Numbered from the stretch's first letter, positions 29,876 to 39,300 are shown. The stretch: DNA of 64,000 nucleotides from Candidatus Berkelbacteria bacterium RIFCSPLOWO2_01_FULL_50_28 (GCA_001774395.1 MEZX01000003.1:11342-75341), one strand, 5' to 3'. The notes: generated from the sequence alone by a model not told the origin. Numbers and translations: made by a program.

Positions 29876-30987
29876 GCAGCCCAACATCCACAACTAAAAC
29901 CCCCACAACCATGGCCGAGCTCGTCGAGCTACTCGGCGACAAGCTAATTCCATTTACTGATGGCGATGTCATCGACGTTATCATTCTTTCCACTTCTAAA
30001 GATTCAATTATGGTTGATGTTGCCGGCCTGGCGACAGGCATCATTCCCGAAAAAGAGTTCTCCGCCGAAGCCACCCGTTTGAAAGCCGGCGACAAGGTAC
30101 GAGCCTACGTAATGACGGCTGAAAATGATAAGGGTTACGCCATTCTCTCGTTGAAACGCGCCGAAAAAGAAAAGCTGTGGAACATGCTCGAAGCCCGCAA
30201 TACGACCGGTGAGATTATCGCCGTCAAAATTGTTCAAGCCAATAAGGGTGGGCTGGTTGCTGAGTACGGCAACATGCAAGGCTTCATTCCGGTAAGCCAG
30301 CTTTCCGCCAAACACTACCCTCGTGTGAACGGCGACCGCGCTAAGATTAAAGAAAAGCTTGAAGAACTCATCGGCCAAAGCATTGAAGTAAAAATTATGA
30401 GTTACGACCGTGGCAGTAACAAGATCGTATTTTCAGAGAAAGCCGTCGGCGACGCCGATCAAGAAGAGAAGGCGAAACAGTTCACGATCGGCCAACACGT
30501 TAAAGGTAAAGTAACCGGCATCGTAGATTTCGGTCTCTTTGTCGACATCGGCGAGATGGAAGCCTTGGTTCACATCTCTCAGGTTTCCTGGCAGCGCGTT
30601 ACCAACCTTAAAGAAAACTTCCAGGTTGGCCAGGAAATCGAAGCAGAAGTAGTTAATGTAGAAGGCAGCCGTGTTTCACTTTCAATCAAAAAGCTTCAGG
30701 CCGACCCATGGCAGAGCGAAGTGAAGAACTTTGAAGCCGGTACACTAGTGAAAGGCGAGATTGTGACCGTGACGCCGTACGGGGCGTTTGTAAAATTGTC
30801 AGAAAATATGGTCGGACTTTTCCGCACGACAGCGCCAGCTGAGGGCGAAGAGGCGCAAGCGCCTGTTGTAGAAGGTAAAACCTACGACTTCGAAATTGTC
30901 TCTATCGAGCCGGAGCTGCGGAAGATCTCCCTGAAGTTGGCTGAGAGTAAAGCAAAACCGCAGAAAAATGCTAAATCTAAAAAGTAA
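29872..30987 (+). CDS. rpsA: 30S ribosomal protein S1-like, four S1 domains
   Basis: 371 residues with four S1 repeats (about 20-90, 108-175, 196-266, 284-352). Domains 3 and 4 are the best conserved (GKVTGIVDFGLFVDIGEMEALVHISQ; GEIVTVTPYGAFVKL). Short four-domain S1 proteins, as in Firmicutes and CPR, bind mRNA and may help initiation; their role differs from the six-domain E. coli form. With many leaderless mRNAs suspected in this genome, its role in start-site choice is of interest. Confidence 0.9.
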   Translation: MSSPTSTTKTPTTMAELVELLGDKLIPFTDGDVIDVIILSTSKDSIMVDVAGLATGIIPEKEFSAEATRLKAGDKVRAYVMTAENDKGYAILSLKRAEKEKLWNMLEARNTTGEIIAVKIVQANKGGLVAEYGNMQGFIPVSQLSAKHYPRVNGDRAKIKEKLEELIGQSIEVKIMSYDRGSNKIVFSEKAVGDADQEEKAKQFTIGQHVKGKVTGIVDFGLFVDIGEMEALVHISQVSWQRVTNLKENFQVGQEIEAEVVNVEGSRVSLSIKKLQADPWQSEVKNFEAGTLVKGEIVTVTPYGAFVKLSENMVGLFRTTAPAEGEEAQAPVVEGKTYDFEIVSIEPELRKISLKLAESKAKPQKNAKSKK

Positions 30988-31423
30988 CTCGAACGGTTTC
31001 GAAATAAAGGGTACGGAAAAACTGCTTTTGACTGGCTCGAAACTTTCTCTGGGCGATCTAGAAGTTTCTTCTCCCGGCGAATACGAACGTGGCGGCGTGG
31101 AGATTATTTACGGTCAGTCAGCGTCTTTAATTGTTTGGGAGCGCCTGGAAATAGTTTATGTTTTTTCAGGAGATAAACCATCAGGTTTTGAAAAGGGACA
31201 GTTTTCGCCCTGCGATATTTTAATTATTGACGGTGAAGCAACAAAAATGGAAAAGGCTCAGGTGAACGAGCTGCTCGAGACGTACGACCCAAATATGGTA
31301 GTTTTCCGCGCCTCGCACGTACCTACCGGAATCGACGCAAGCAAAAGCGAACCAGTTGAATTACTGAAGCTAAGCGCTCAAACGCTTCCTTCGGAGGGGA
31401 GAGAGATCGTTGTTCTGACATGA
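30968..31423 (+). CDS. degenerate metallo-beta-lactamase-fold protein
   Basis: 151 residues starting inside the last codons of the S1 gene (20-bp overlap). Strand order and SSPGEYERGGVEIIYG, CDILIIDG and VVFRASH resemble the small MBL-fold proteins common in CPR genomes. The HxHxDH metal motif is missing, so it is probably not an active hydrolase. It lies between S1 and the DHH phosphoesterase in one operon. Confidence 0.65.
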   Translation: MLNLKSNSNGFEIKGTEKLLLTGSKLSLGDLEVSSPGEYERGGVEIIYGQSASLIVWERLEIVYVFSGDKPSGFEKGQFSPCDILIIDGEATKMEKAQVNELLETYDPNMVVFRASHVPTGIDASKSEPVELLKLSAQTLPSEGREIVVLT

Positions 31424-32361
31424 GCCCGGAAGCCGACGTTTCACGGCTTGTCAGTAGCGCCCGCCAAATCAATATAATTGTCCACCGTAATCCCGACGGT
31501 GATTCGCTTGGCTCCGCTCTTGCCCTGAAGCAAGCCTTCCCAAAAAAGAATATTCGATTGTTCTGTAAAAGTCCGATACCTTCCGTATTCACTGCAATCT
31601 TGGGCCCAATTGAGACAGCCGAACGGCTGGAAAACGCTGACCTGATAATGGTCGTGGACTGTTCGGAGTTGCATCACACCGGTTACGCCCAAGAGCTACC
31701 AAACGCCACCAAATCTGGCTCGCCGCTGGTTGTGATTGATCATCATCGGCAAGGGAACTTAGTTAAATTAGCCGCGTTTAACTGGTGCGACAGCACCGCA
31801 TCGACAACAGCCGAACTGGTTAGTCAGCTCCTAGGTAATATGCGTATCGCTTTAAACGCCGAAATTGCGACTTCCTTGCTACTTGGACTCTACACTGACA
31901 CCGGCGGTTTCCAGCACCCAAACACCAACAGCGCCACATTACGTCTGGCGGGTCACCTGATCGGATGCGGGGCAAAATTACAACAGATCACTGAAAGCCT
32001 GGCCGCAAGGCGTAGCTTAATTCAAACAAAACTTTGGGGATATGCCATGAATACCGTTGAAATCGATAAAAAAGGGCTGGCCTCGGCAAGGATAAGCCGT
32101 CAAACCATGAAAGACCTTGGCGCTGGCGCTGAGGATGCGGCAGGATTGGCCAACTTACTCTGCCTAACTAACGAGGCACGAGCATCGTTAGTCTTGGTGG
32201 AAACCGACTCCGGCTGGCGGGGAACGTTACGGACACGACACAAAGATATGAATATGCACGAGCTGGCGACGCTCTTCAACGGCAAGGGAACACGGCGAAG
32301 TGCCGGTTTCTTAGCGACAAACGAGCTAATTTTAGGTAAAATATTGGACGAGCCAGTGTAA
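31420..32361 (+). CDS. DHH-family phosphoesterase (NrnA-like)
   Basis: 313 residues. HRNPDGDSLGSALAL (motif I), VVDCSEL, the DHH motif in VIDHHRQGN, and TDTGGF then the DHHA1 domain with a GTRRSAGF glycine-rich end. NrnA-type enzymes degrade short oligoribonucleotides (nanoRNA) and pAp. Together with S1 in the operon and RNase Y at 37.8 kb this fits RNA turnover. The stop codon is 6 nt before tRNA-Leu. Confidence 0.93.
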   Translation: MSPEADVSRLVSSARQINIIVHRNPDGDSLGSALALKQAFPKKNIRLFCKSPIPSVFTAILGPIETAERLENADLIMVVDCSELHHTGYAQELPNATKSGSPLVVIDHHRQGNLVKLAAFNWCDSTASTTAELVSQLLGNMRIALNAEIATSLLLGLYTDTGGFQHPNTNSATLRLAGHLIGCGAKLQQITESLAARRSLIQTKLWGYAMNTVEIDKKGLASARISRQTMKDLGAGAEDAAGLANLLCLTNEARASLVLVETDSGWRGTLRTRHKDMNMHELATLFNGKGTRRSAGFLATNELILGKILDEPV

Positions 32362-32367
32362 AAATTG

Positions 32368-32450
32368 GCCGGGGTGTTGGAATGGTAGACAATAGTGACT
32401 TAAAATCACTTGCTCGTAAGAGCGTGCGGGTTCGAGTCCCGCCCCCGGCA
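32368..32450 (+). tRNA. tRNA-Leu (anticodon TAA)
   Basis: Acceptor GCCGGGG/CCCCGGC, anticodon loop CTTAAAA in stem AGTGA/TCACT, variable arm GCTCGTAAGAGC, discriminator A. It begins 6 nt after the DHH gene, so it is probably processed from the operon mRNA. The 92 bp to the next tRNA show no feature I can name. Confidence 0.95.
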
Positions 32451-32542
32451 CGACCGATTGGGGTTCGACTGCGAGCCGTCCTAGGCGGCGAGAAGTTGGA
32501 GTTCACTGAAAGTGGACGGAAAATCCCCACCTCGGGCACAGA

Positions 32543-32614
32543 GGGCAGTTAGCTCAGTGGTAGAGCGTCTCGTTTACACCGAGAGGGTCGTAGGTTCGAA
32601 TCCTACACTGCCCA
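32543..32614 (+). tRNA. tRNA-Val (anticodon TAC)
   Basis: Acceptor GGGCAGT/ACTGCCC, anticodon loop TTTACAC in stem TCTCG/CGAGA, T arm GTAGG-TTCGAAT-CCTAC, discriminator A, followed by CTTTTTT. Confidence 0.95.
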
Positions 32615-32624
32615 CTTTTTTCAC

Positions 32625-33773
32625 TCACGGACTTCCATCCGAGCGAACCAGTTTCTCGAATACCGATATCTGGCGGTTGAGCATTAGCTTGATGGAAAAA
32701 TTATCTTCGACGAATTTTTTGGCTTTGACGGCGAACCTCTTTTTCGCCGATTCGTTGGCTAAAGCATCTTCCAGCTCGACGGCATACTTGTTTTCGTCAC
32801 GCACCACAACTGCCAAACTGTCCGGATAAACTTCCGGCTGAATCGGGGAGTCGAGCGCCACCACCGGAGTTCCGGCCAACATAGCCTCGCCGATCACCAG
32901 ACCCTGCGTTTCGGTTTGCGAAGCAAAGACAAACGCATCACTCCCGCCGTAAATACGCTGGGTATCTTCTTTTGGTAGCGGGCCGGTGCAAATTACTTGG
33001 TTCTCAACGCCAAGCGATTTCGCATCCGCCATCGCTTCGTCCAAATCACCGGGTCCCACCAATAACAAAACTGCGGTTTTTTGCCGCAATACCGGCGCAC
33101 ACATCGTTAACAACTTGGTGATATTCTTTTCTTTCGAAACCCGACCGACATAAAGCAAGATTTTTGACGCCGGGCTGAAATGAAACCGCGCCGCCAGTTC
33201 CAAGCGAGAAAAATTATTACTTGGCATCGAAATGCCCGTAGGAATAACATAAATCTGTTTTTTGACGCCGTAAGCCGCTAGTCGTTTCGCAATAACTTTG
33301 CTTGGGGTAATTACAGCGTTCATCGCGTTAGCGACAGTTTTGGAGCGATGCGCCATCACCCGAGCACCAGCCTCGCCAGCGTAAAGTCGGCCGTACTCCT
33401 CAACCATAGTATGATAGGTAAGAACTCTCGCCTTCTTAGAGCGTTTCATCAGTCGTTCAAAAGCATTCTCCGACCAGGTAAGGGTGTGTAACCAGAAAGC
33501 GTCCGGCTCAAAACGAGAGATGAGGTCTGCAAACTCACCCGCCGCGGCAGCGCCAAACATCCGTTCCTTCTTATGCATCGCCGAGAGAAACCAGCGACTA
33601 ATCGGCGAGGCAACGATAGGATGGTGCTCTGGCCGGACTTGGCCCATAGCGTAGCGTGGCGCGACGATCGCTATCTCATGTCCGGCACGAACGAATCCAT
33701 CGACACTTGTGTTGATTGACGTTGTAACGCCGTTTGCCAGCGGATAGGTTAACGACCCCACCAGAATTTTCAT
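32625..33773 (-). CDS. GT4-family glycosyltransferase
   Basis: 382 residues. The N-terminal domain starts ILVGSLTYPLANGVTTSINTS; the C-terminal GT-B domain has LLYVGRVSKEKNI, the ...DAFVFASQTETQGLVIGEAMLAGTPVVAL signature with the EX7E pair and a nucleotide-sugar pocket. Such enzymes add sugars to lipids or envelope polymers (MGDG/PimB-like). It lies 6 bp downstream of the AI-2E family gene and is probably co-transcribed. Confidence 0.92.
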   Translation of the reverse strand: MKILVGSLTYPLANGVTTSINTSVDGFVRAGHEIAIVAPRYAMGQVRPEHHPIVASPISRWFLSAMHKKERMFGAAAAGEFADLISRFEPDAFWLHTLTWSENAFERLMKRSKKARVLTYHTMVEEYGRLYAGEAGARVMAHRSKTVANAMNAVITPSKVIAKRLAAYGVKKQIYVIPTGISMPSNNFSRLELAARFHFSPASKILLYVGRVSKEKNITKLLTMCAPVLRQKTAVLLLVGPGDLDEAMADAKSLGVENQVICTGPLPKEDTQRIYGGSDAFVFASQTETQGLVIGEAMLAGTPVVALDSPIQPEVYPDSLAVVVRDENKYAVELEDALANESAKKRFAVKAKKFVEDNFSIKLMLNRQISVFEKLVRSDGSP

Positions 33774-33779
33774 ATCTTT

Positions 33780-34802
33780 TTAGGACTTTCGCGAGGAGCC
33801 GAACGTGTGACGAATAACTTGCCAATCTTCAGCAATCACGGAGATTACTGCCGCCATCGGTACACCGAGCAAGATACCCATTAAGCCGTAGAGCTTGCCG
33901 CCAACCAGAATCGCCAGAATAACGATAAATGGATTTAGGCCAACGGCTTTGGACATGACTTTCGGAACGATAATATTACCTTCAAGCTGTTGCACGATAA
34001 TGTACACTATCAAAACCAAAAACCCCTGGAGCGGTGAGGCCACCAAACCGACAATTACACCCGGAATTGCGCCGAGCCACGGACCCAGAATTGGCACAAC
34101 TTCGGTTAATCCAGCCCAAACGCCAAGGGAGAGAGCGTAATCTGACCCAACAATAAGCAAACCAAGCGTGATTAATACCCCGACAATTAGCATTAGTAGC
34201 AGCTGTCCCCGTACCCACGAGCCGAGTTTTCCGGTAATTTTACGCGTTGTCTCGGCTAGCGCTCCGTGCCATTCGGCTGGCAGAATTCCCTTGTAAATTC
34301 TCCTCAGGCCGTCCTCTTCCAGCAACAGGTAGAAACTCAGGACAATCACTGTAATTACCGCCACTACACCGCTCACAACTCCCACAGTTCTCGTGAAAAG
34401 GAATTCGCCGATATTGCTTAAGTAACTCGAGATTTGGTTGATGTTTCTTACGGCCACGTCAGCCATCGACGACAGGAAACCAGACGGCTGTTGCGATAGC
34501 TTCTCGGTATAGGCTGGCAAATTAGCGCTGAATTGCTGCAACTGATCGATAAACGGCGGAATAATCAGCGAGAAAATCATCCCGAGCAGGACGAAAATAA
34601 TTACAAAAACGGAAACGACTGCTCCAGGACGGGTGATGGTTTTGGCCCATCGATCAACGGTGGGAGACAGACCGGCAACGATGATTAGGACCAAGAATAA
34701 CAGCACCAACACATCGCGAATGGCAAAGAGAAACCAAACGCCTAGTAAAAACAGGGCTATTCGAACCAGAGTCGAAGTGGATATCTCTATTTTCGTTGTC
34801 AT
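33780..34802 (-). CDS. AI-2E family transporter
   Basis: 340 residues with about eight membrane segments and the family features: paired N-terminal helices, a periplasmic helical domain, and the C-terminal PILGPWLGAIPGVIVGL and LEGNIIVPKVM-type motifs. The family exports diverse small molecules or acts as sodium/proton antiporters; despite the name, AI-2 export is not implied. A minus-strand TACACT ends 7 nt before the ATG. Confidence 0.92.
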   Translation of the reverse strand: MTTKIEISTSTLVRIALFLLGVWFLFAIRDVLVLLFLVLIIVAGLSPTVDRWAKTITRPGAVVSVFVIIFVLLGMIFSLIIPPFIDQLQQFSANLPAYTEKLSQQPSGFLSSMADVAVRNINQISSYLSNIGEFLFTRTVGVVSGVVAVITVIVLSFYLLLEEDGLRRIYKGILPAEWHGALAETTRKITGKLGSWVRGQLLLMLIVGVLITLGLLIVGSDYALSLGVWAGLTEVVPILGPWLGAIPGVIVGLVASPLQGFLVLIVYIIVQQLEGNIIVPKVMSKAVGLNPFIVILAILVGGKLYGLMGILLGVPMAAVISVIAEDWQVIRHTFGSSRKS

Positions 34803-34863
34803 TAGCTTTAGTGTAGAAGAAAACGCGTTGCAGTCAAACTACTGTCGGGTCCTGTGAGCTTGG

Positions 34864-34936
34864 TCGGGGATGCCAGACTCGAACTGGCGGCCTCCGCGTC
34901 CCAAACGCGGCGCGCTACCAACTGCGCCAATCCCCG
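34864..34936 (-). tRNA. tRNA-Pro (anticodon TGG)
   Basis: Minus strand: acceptor CGGGGAT/ATCCCCG, anticodon loop TTTGGGA in stem CCGCG/CGCGG, T arm GCCAG-TTCGAGT-CTGGC, discriminator A. A minus-strand TATACT lies inside the palindrome at 34981-34996, about 50 nt upstream. Confidence 0.95.
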
Positions 34937-34980
34937 GCCAAGCTCACGATCATCAGCAGGCGCGCTTCCTGGGCTCGACC

Positions 34981-35104
34981 GTCGTAAGTATACGACAGGG
35001 TCTCGCCCGCCTCAACGAATCGAAGCAAAGCAGTTTGCTTCTTATTACCGTTTCGGCCCAACTGCCCGCCCGCAACGCCAGCAAGCTTGTCTTGCGTGGC
35101 GGGC
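34981..35104. other. hairpin-rich intergenic region upstream of tRNA-Pro
   Basis: Three stems in 125 bp: GTCGTA/TACGAC (34981-34996), GAAGCAAA/TTTGCTTC (35022-35041) and GCCCGCC-CGCAA/TTGCG-t-GGCGGGC (35064-35104). No gene. Possibly repeat-derived. Confidence 0.5.
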
Positions 35105-35168
35105 GCGGCGCCACACCCCGAAGAGCTCTATCTTACCTGAATTCAAGAGAAAATGGAGGGGCTAGACT

Positions 35169-35576
35169 CTACAAATACAGCCGTCCGATCGCGACAATGA
35201 CAACGAAAGCGACCAGCGAGGCCCAGGTTAGAACCGGCAAGCCTTTAAGCGCTTCAGAATTACCAGCAATGCCCGATGAGACTTTAGCATCGATCAAACG
35301 CACCGCCACCAGATAATCAAGGACTATTAATCCCATTTTTACCCAAAACCAAGGATTGGTGCCGGTATCCTCCCACTCCACATAGGCCATGTAAACACCG
35401 GTGATAACAAGCACCGACATGCCGTAGATGCCGAACCGACGGACAAACTTAATCGCTTTTAGTTTAAACCCGTCAAGCGGCCTAGAAACGGAAAATGCCA
35501 GCGAAAAAAAGACTACACCAACTACAACGCAGGCACCGAGAATGTGAAGCAGTAAGACAATATCGTGCAATTCCAT
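35169..35576 (-). CDS. four-pass membrane protein
   Basis: 135 residues, four membrane helices, beginning MELHDIVLLLHILGACVVVG. The layout with a histidine in helix 1 and a tryptophan-rich loop (EWEDTGTNPWFWVK) resembles CopD/DUF2269-like small membrane proteins, some of which bind haem or copper; this is only a resemblance. It starts directly after the 35577-36230 gene on the same strand, with no gap. Confidence 0.65.
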   Translation of the reverse strand: MELHDIVLLLHILGACVVVGVVFFSLAFSVSRPLDGFKLKAIKFVRRFGIYGMSVLVITGVYMAYVEWEDTGTNPWFWVKMGLIVLDYLVAVRLIDAKVSSGIAGNSEALKGLPVLTWASLVAFVVIVAIGRLYL

Positions 35577-36230
35577 CTAACCTCCTTGTAATGTTAACTC
35601 GTCCGTCAGAGCATTTTTGATCTCCGTGGAAGAGCTTTGGTCAGAGCGGAAAGTGAAAATCACCCACGGGTTGATTCCAGCTGGTTGGTACAGTTTGAAA
35701 GCGTATTTTAGCCATTTTTGGGTAACCGTACTTCTGAAAATATAGGCATTTCTGTAGCCGTAGTACGGCTCGTCGAGCAGGGTGATTGTCTGGCTCGTCA
35801 CACCAGTATCCCTAACAATATATTTTGGGAATATTTTGGTTGAGCCGTTGGTCTGAACCAACCGCATTTCTAAATCAGCCGGCTCGTCGCTAGTGGTGCC
35901 GCTCAATCTCCAATCAATTTTGGCGCCGTTACTGGTGTCAATTGTCCACGAGCCGGGGAAATCGAACGTAATACCGAAGCTCTCAACCGTCAAGATAGTG
36001 TTTTCATCGTCGATCTTTACCACCACGCCGCCTTCTAGCTCAGCTGCTTCGGCAACGTCGGCGGCCCGGTTGCCAGCGTGTTCAACCGTTAAAGTTTCCA
36101 CTTTTTCGTGCACGGTAAGCTTGGCGTACAGATAGCCGTACGCTAAGTAGAACAGTCCAAGCGCAATGGCAATAACGAGCACAACAAGTAGCCAGCGGCG
36201 CCGGTTTTTTGGTTCTTGGTTATCTTCCAT
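35577..36230 (-). CDS. membrane-anchored protein with outer beta domain
   Basis: 217 residues: basic start, one membrane segment (about 13-33), a long linker, then a domain with FGITFDFPGSWTID and a final helix/strand pair. The FDFPGSW pattern recalls PsbP-like outer domains seen in many single-pass proteins of CPR and Gram-positive bacteria. Possible distant kin at 36281-37474 and 62065-63303. Function unknown. Confidence 0.7.
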   Translation of the reverse strand: MEDNQEPKNRRRWLLVVLVIAIALGLFYLAYGYLYAKLTVHEKVETLTVEHAGNRAADVAEAAELEGGVVVKIDDENTILTVESFGITFDFPGSWTIDTSNGAKIDWRLSGTTSDEPADLEMRLVQTNGSTKIFPKYIVRDTGVTSQTITLLDEPYYGYRNAYIFRSTVTQKWLKYAFKLYQPAGINPWVIFTFRSDQSSSTEIKNALTDELTLQGG

Positions 36231-36250
36231 ACCCTAACGATACACGAGTC

Positions 36251-36267
36251 CGTCGCCCAGGGCGACG
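36251..36267 (-). terminator. hairpin after the 36281 gene
   Basis: CGTCGCC-CAG-GGCGACG; no clear T run follows, so termination is uncertain. Confidence 0.4.
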
Positions 36268-36280
36268 TTGCGGCTCGAGG

Positions 36281-36916
36281 TTAGTCCGCGATCTTGAAGG
36301 TAGCGACGACGTTTTTGGAATCAGCGTAAACGGCTGTTAGATCGTCAGGAATGGCCTGGGCTTGGCTCCAGCCCCAGTAGTAGCTAGCGTTGTGGCCAAG
36401 TTCAGTTGGTATGTTAGCCTCCTGCTGAGACAGAGTCCATTGGGCTGGCGTATAAACTGATACCGCAAAAGCACTGGCGTACTTAGCGTCGTGGGTTGAA
36501 TCAGCGTTCACCCAAGTGTCTTCCGTTGAAGTTGTGGGCATCTCAAAGTAACAGGTGACCACAGCGTACCCCGGCTGCGGGTCCATATCCGCTTGCAGAA
36601 TTTGTTTCACTTTGTGACCGGTCCATTTGGCACCAAATGTCAGATCAAAACCGTATGCGGCTGTATCGCCGCAAGCCACAAGGTTTTCATCAGCTGCGGT
36701 AATTGATGTGGTGGCCGGGGTTTTGGTGGTTTCCGGCGGATTCGTATTCGCAGTTTTCTTAGGCACTATGGAGTCGGATGTTTCGTCGGGCGCGGTGTTC
36801 TGCTGGTAAACCAAGTAACCCAAGACTCCTACCAATACTAAAGCAAACACCAATAGGAGCGTCTTCAAGCTCGTGCTGGCGTGATCGTGATTGGGCAGTT
36901 CGTCGTTCAGAAGCAT
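36281..36916 (-). CDS. membrane-anchored paralogue 1
   Basis: 211 residues. Residues about 11-50 (DHASTSLKTLLLVFALVL and the following GYLVYQQNTAPDE) are almost the same as in the next gene, showing a recent tandem duplication. The outer domains have diverged: this one has a proline/threonine linker and a Trp-rich domain with two cysteines that could form a disulfide. The gene is 3 bp downstream of its paralogue. No known function. Confidence 0.7.
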   Translation of the reverse strand: MLLNDELPNHDHASTSLKTLLLVFALVLVGVLGYLVYQQNTAPDETSDSIVPKKTANTNPPETTKTPATTSITAADENLVACGDTAAYGFDLTFGAKWTGHKVKQILQADMDPQPGYAVVTCYFEMPTTSTEDTWVNADSTHDAKYASAFAVSVYTPAQWTLSQQEANIPTELGHNASYYWGWSQAQAIPDDLTAVYADSKNVVATFKIAD

Positions 36917-36919
36917 TTT

Positions 36920-37474
36920 TTAGTTAGTAAGTTTGAAGGTAGCTGCAACGGTGTCAATCTTCAGGTTCACGGCTTTTGTCTCCCAACTCACCGGAAACGC
37001 CTGCGCGTGAGAGTATCCAAACACGTAGGTATCATTGGCTGCCAATCTAGTCGGTGTTGGACCTTCATCATTCTGGAAAGCATTCCAAATTTTTGTCGGA
37101 TATGCGCCGACAACCATCACCGTCGTATAACCAGCGATCGTCCTGGTCGTTCCGTCCGAAGTGCAGTTATCGCTTGCCGCACACGGCACAAAGAACTCGA
37201 CATTTTTTATTGTCGGTTGGTCAGGATCGCTCCAAGTAGATGTCTTATACCCCGTCCAGGTACTATTCAACTTCATGGTGTATCCGTGGGTAGTGTTGGT
37301 GTAGGTTAGGACGCTGGCGGTGCTCTGCGTGCTATTATCCACCTCCTCCGGCGCAGTGTTCTGCTGCCAAACAAGGTAACCTAAGACTCCTACCAGCACT
37401 AATGCAAATACCAGCAGCAACGCCTTCAAACTCGTACTAGCGTGTTCGTGATTTTCTATTCCGTTTAATTCCAT
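36920..37474 (-). CDS. membrane-anchored paralogue 2
   Basis: 184 residues from MELNGIENHEHAS, which follows a purine-rich site and aligns with the start of paralogue 1. Same anchor (SLKALLLVFALVLVGVLGY), then a domain opening with TNTTHGYTMKLNSTWTGYK, a PsbP-like entry, plus a CAASDNC disulfide candidate. Part of a tandem array with 36281 and 37497. Confidence 0.7.
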   Translation of the reverse strand: MELNGIENHEHASTSLKALLLVFALVLVGVLGYLVWQQNTAPEEVDNSTQSTASVLTYTNTTHGYTMKLNSTWTGYKTSTWSDPDQPTIKNVEFFVPCAASDNCTSDGTTRTIAGYTTVMVVGAYPTKIWNAFQNDEGPTPTRLAANDTYVFGYSHAQAFPVSWETKAVNLKIDTVAATFKLTN

Positions 37475-37496
37475 AAATTCCCCCTTCGACTCCACG

Positions 37497-37678
37497 CTAG
37501 TGTGTTTGAGGTACGACGTCAACTCCTGGGGCAGCCGCTTGCTGATCTACTTCGTCATAGATTAGTTTAATTTCGCTTTTTTGACTAACAACAAGATACC
37601 CCAGGGCTCCGATTAGAATTAAGGCAAACACCAGCAGCCACAGCTTGAGCCCTGCTCCTACTTCGTTTTCACCCATTG
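37497..37678 (-). CDS. short membrane-anchored paralogue 3, probably truncated
   Basis: About 60 residues starting MGENEVGAGLKLWLLVFALI; upstream in-frame methionines exist at 37688 and nearby. It keeps the anchor of the two following genes (LLVFALiLiGaLGYLV) but stops after a 30-residue tail, so it looks like a truncated copy, or a small free-standing anchor. Confidence 0.55.
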
Positions 37679-37794
37679 AAAACATCATACTAAAACGTGT
37701 TTCTCAGAAAAGCGTTAATTGACTACAAAGCCCCTGGAGAATATACTGCCAGATGAAAGTAGAAAAATGACCAACAAGATAACGAAAGGACAGT

Positions 37795-39282
37795 ATGAAT
37801 TCAACAACTATCGCGATACTCGCGGCCGTAGGGGGTATAGTCGGGGGCTTTATTGTGCGCCAAATACTCTTAACACGCTCGCAGGAGGATTTAGAGAGTA
37901 AGTCGAAGGAAATCATTTTAGAGGCCAAAGAAGAGGCTCTAAAAATACGCGAGGAAGCCAAGAAGGGCGACGCGGACCACAAGAAGGAGTTAGACAAAGT
38001 CGAAAGCCAGCTGCGAGAGCGGGAGGCTTCTTTGGAGCGCCGGATGGAAAAAATCGAGAGTGAAAAAAGCCAACTCGAAGCCGAGTCAGAACACTTGGAC
38101 TTGGCCAAAAAGGACATCACCAAACTGCACGAGGATCAAGAGAAGGAGCTGGCCAGTATCGCTAAAATGACGCGCGACGAAGCAAAGGATCGCTTGTTGA
38201 AAGAAGTGGAAAAAGACTATTCCGAGGATATTATTCGCAAGATCCGCTCGATGAAAGAGCAGATGAAATCCACCTGGGATGCCGAAGCCAAAGAGATTAT
38301 TGCTACCGCCATCGAACGGCTCGCTACCGAGCAAACTGCCGAAATGACGGTGTACTCCGTTCACCTGCCAAGCGACGAGATAAAAGGCAAGATCATCGGC
38401 AAAGAGGGCCGCAACATTCAGGCGTTTGAAAAAGCGACAGGGGTAGATTTGGTTGTGGACGAAACGCCCGAGACAGTTACCGTGTCGAGCTTTGATCCGA
38501 TCCGCCGAGCAGTGGCCGTAAAATCCTTGCAGATGCTCATTAAGGACGGCCGCATTCAGCCAGCCAAAATTGAAGAGTTTGTGAAAAAAGCCCAAAGCCA
38601 AACCGAAGACGAAATTAAAGAAGCTGGCGAACAGGCCGTGGCCGAAGTTGGACTGGGAGGCATTCACCCAGAGTTGGTAAGGTTGCTCGGCTCGATGAAA
38701 TTTCGCACTTCTTACGGCCAAAACCAACTTGCTCACGCCATCGAAGTTACCCACATTGCCGGACAGCTAGCCGAAGAAATTGGGGCTGATGTGAATATCT
38801 CCAAAAAAGGCGCGCTGTTGCATGATATTGGTAAAGCCGTCTCACACGAGCTGCCTGGTAGTCACGTTGATGTTGGCGTAGAGCTAGCTCGTAAGTACGG
38901 GATGAGCGAAGCGGTAATCCACTGTATCGAAGCCAGCCACGAGGACATTGATGCCAAGAGCGTTGAGGCGATTCTCTCGCGAGTGGCCGACGCTATATCG
39001 TCGGCTCGTCCGGGAGCGCGACGCGAATCTACCGAGCAGTACATCAAGCGCATGACCGATTTAGAAAACGTCGCCAATGCCTTCACTGGAGTGGAAAAAT
39101 CATTCGCCATTCAGGCTGGTCGCGAAGTACGAATACTAGTTAAGCCCGAATTGATTGACGATTTAACCGCGATGAAACTGGCTCGCGATATTGCCAATAA
39201 GATTGAGGCGGATCTGCAGTATCCTGGCACGGTGAAAGTTAACGTCATCCGCGAAACACGGTTTGCAGAGATCGCGAGGTAA
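37795..39282 (+). CDS. rny: ribonuclease Y
   Basis: 495 residues. N-terminal membrane anchor (about 5-22), a long coiled coil (about 25-150, rich in E/K), a KH domain with IIGKEGRNIQAFEKATGVDLV, and an HD domain with HDIGKA and the catalytic His-Asp pair. RNase Y starts bulk mRNA decay from the membrane. AAAGGACAG precedes the ATG and TATACT lies at 37742-37747, so unlike many neighbours this gene has a normal leader. Confidence 0.97.
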   Translation: MNSTTIAILAAVGGIVGGFIVRQILLTRSQEDLESKSKEIILEAKEEALKIREEAKKGDADHKKELDKVESQLREREASLERRMEKIESEKSQLEAESEHLDLAKKDITKLHEDQEKELASIAKMTRDEAKDRLLKEVEKDYSEDIIRKIRSMKEQMKSTWDAEAKEIIATAIERLATEQTAEMTVYSVHLPSDEIKGKIIGKEGRNIQAFEKATGVDLVVDETPETVTVSSFDPIRRAVAVKSLQMLIKDGRIQPAKIEEFVKKAQSQTEDEIKEAGEQAVAEVGLGGIHPELVRLLGSMKFRTSYGQNQLAHAIEVTHIAGQLAEEIGADVNISKKGALLHDIGKAVSHELPGSHVDVGVELARKYGMSEAVIHCIEASHEDIDAKSVEAILSRVADAISSARPGARRESTEQYIKRMTDLENVANAFTGVEKSFAIQAGREVRILVKPELIDDLTAMKLARDIANKIEADLQYPGTVKVNVIRETRFAEIAR

Positions 39283-39300
39283 ACCTCGGCTTCACCGCAA

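Noticed and set aside
38086..38754. 222-residue minus-strand open frame inside rny
   Set aside because: Antisense shadow of the RNase Y coiled-coil and KH region.
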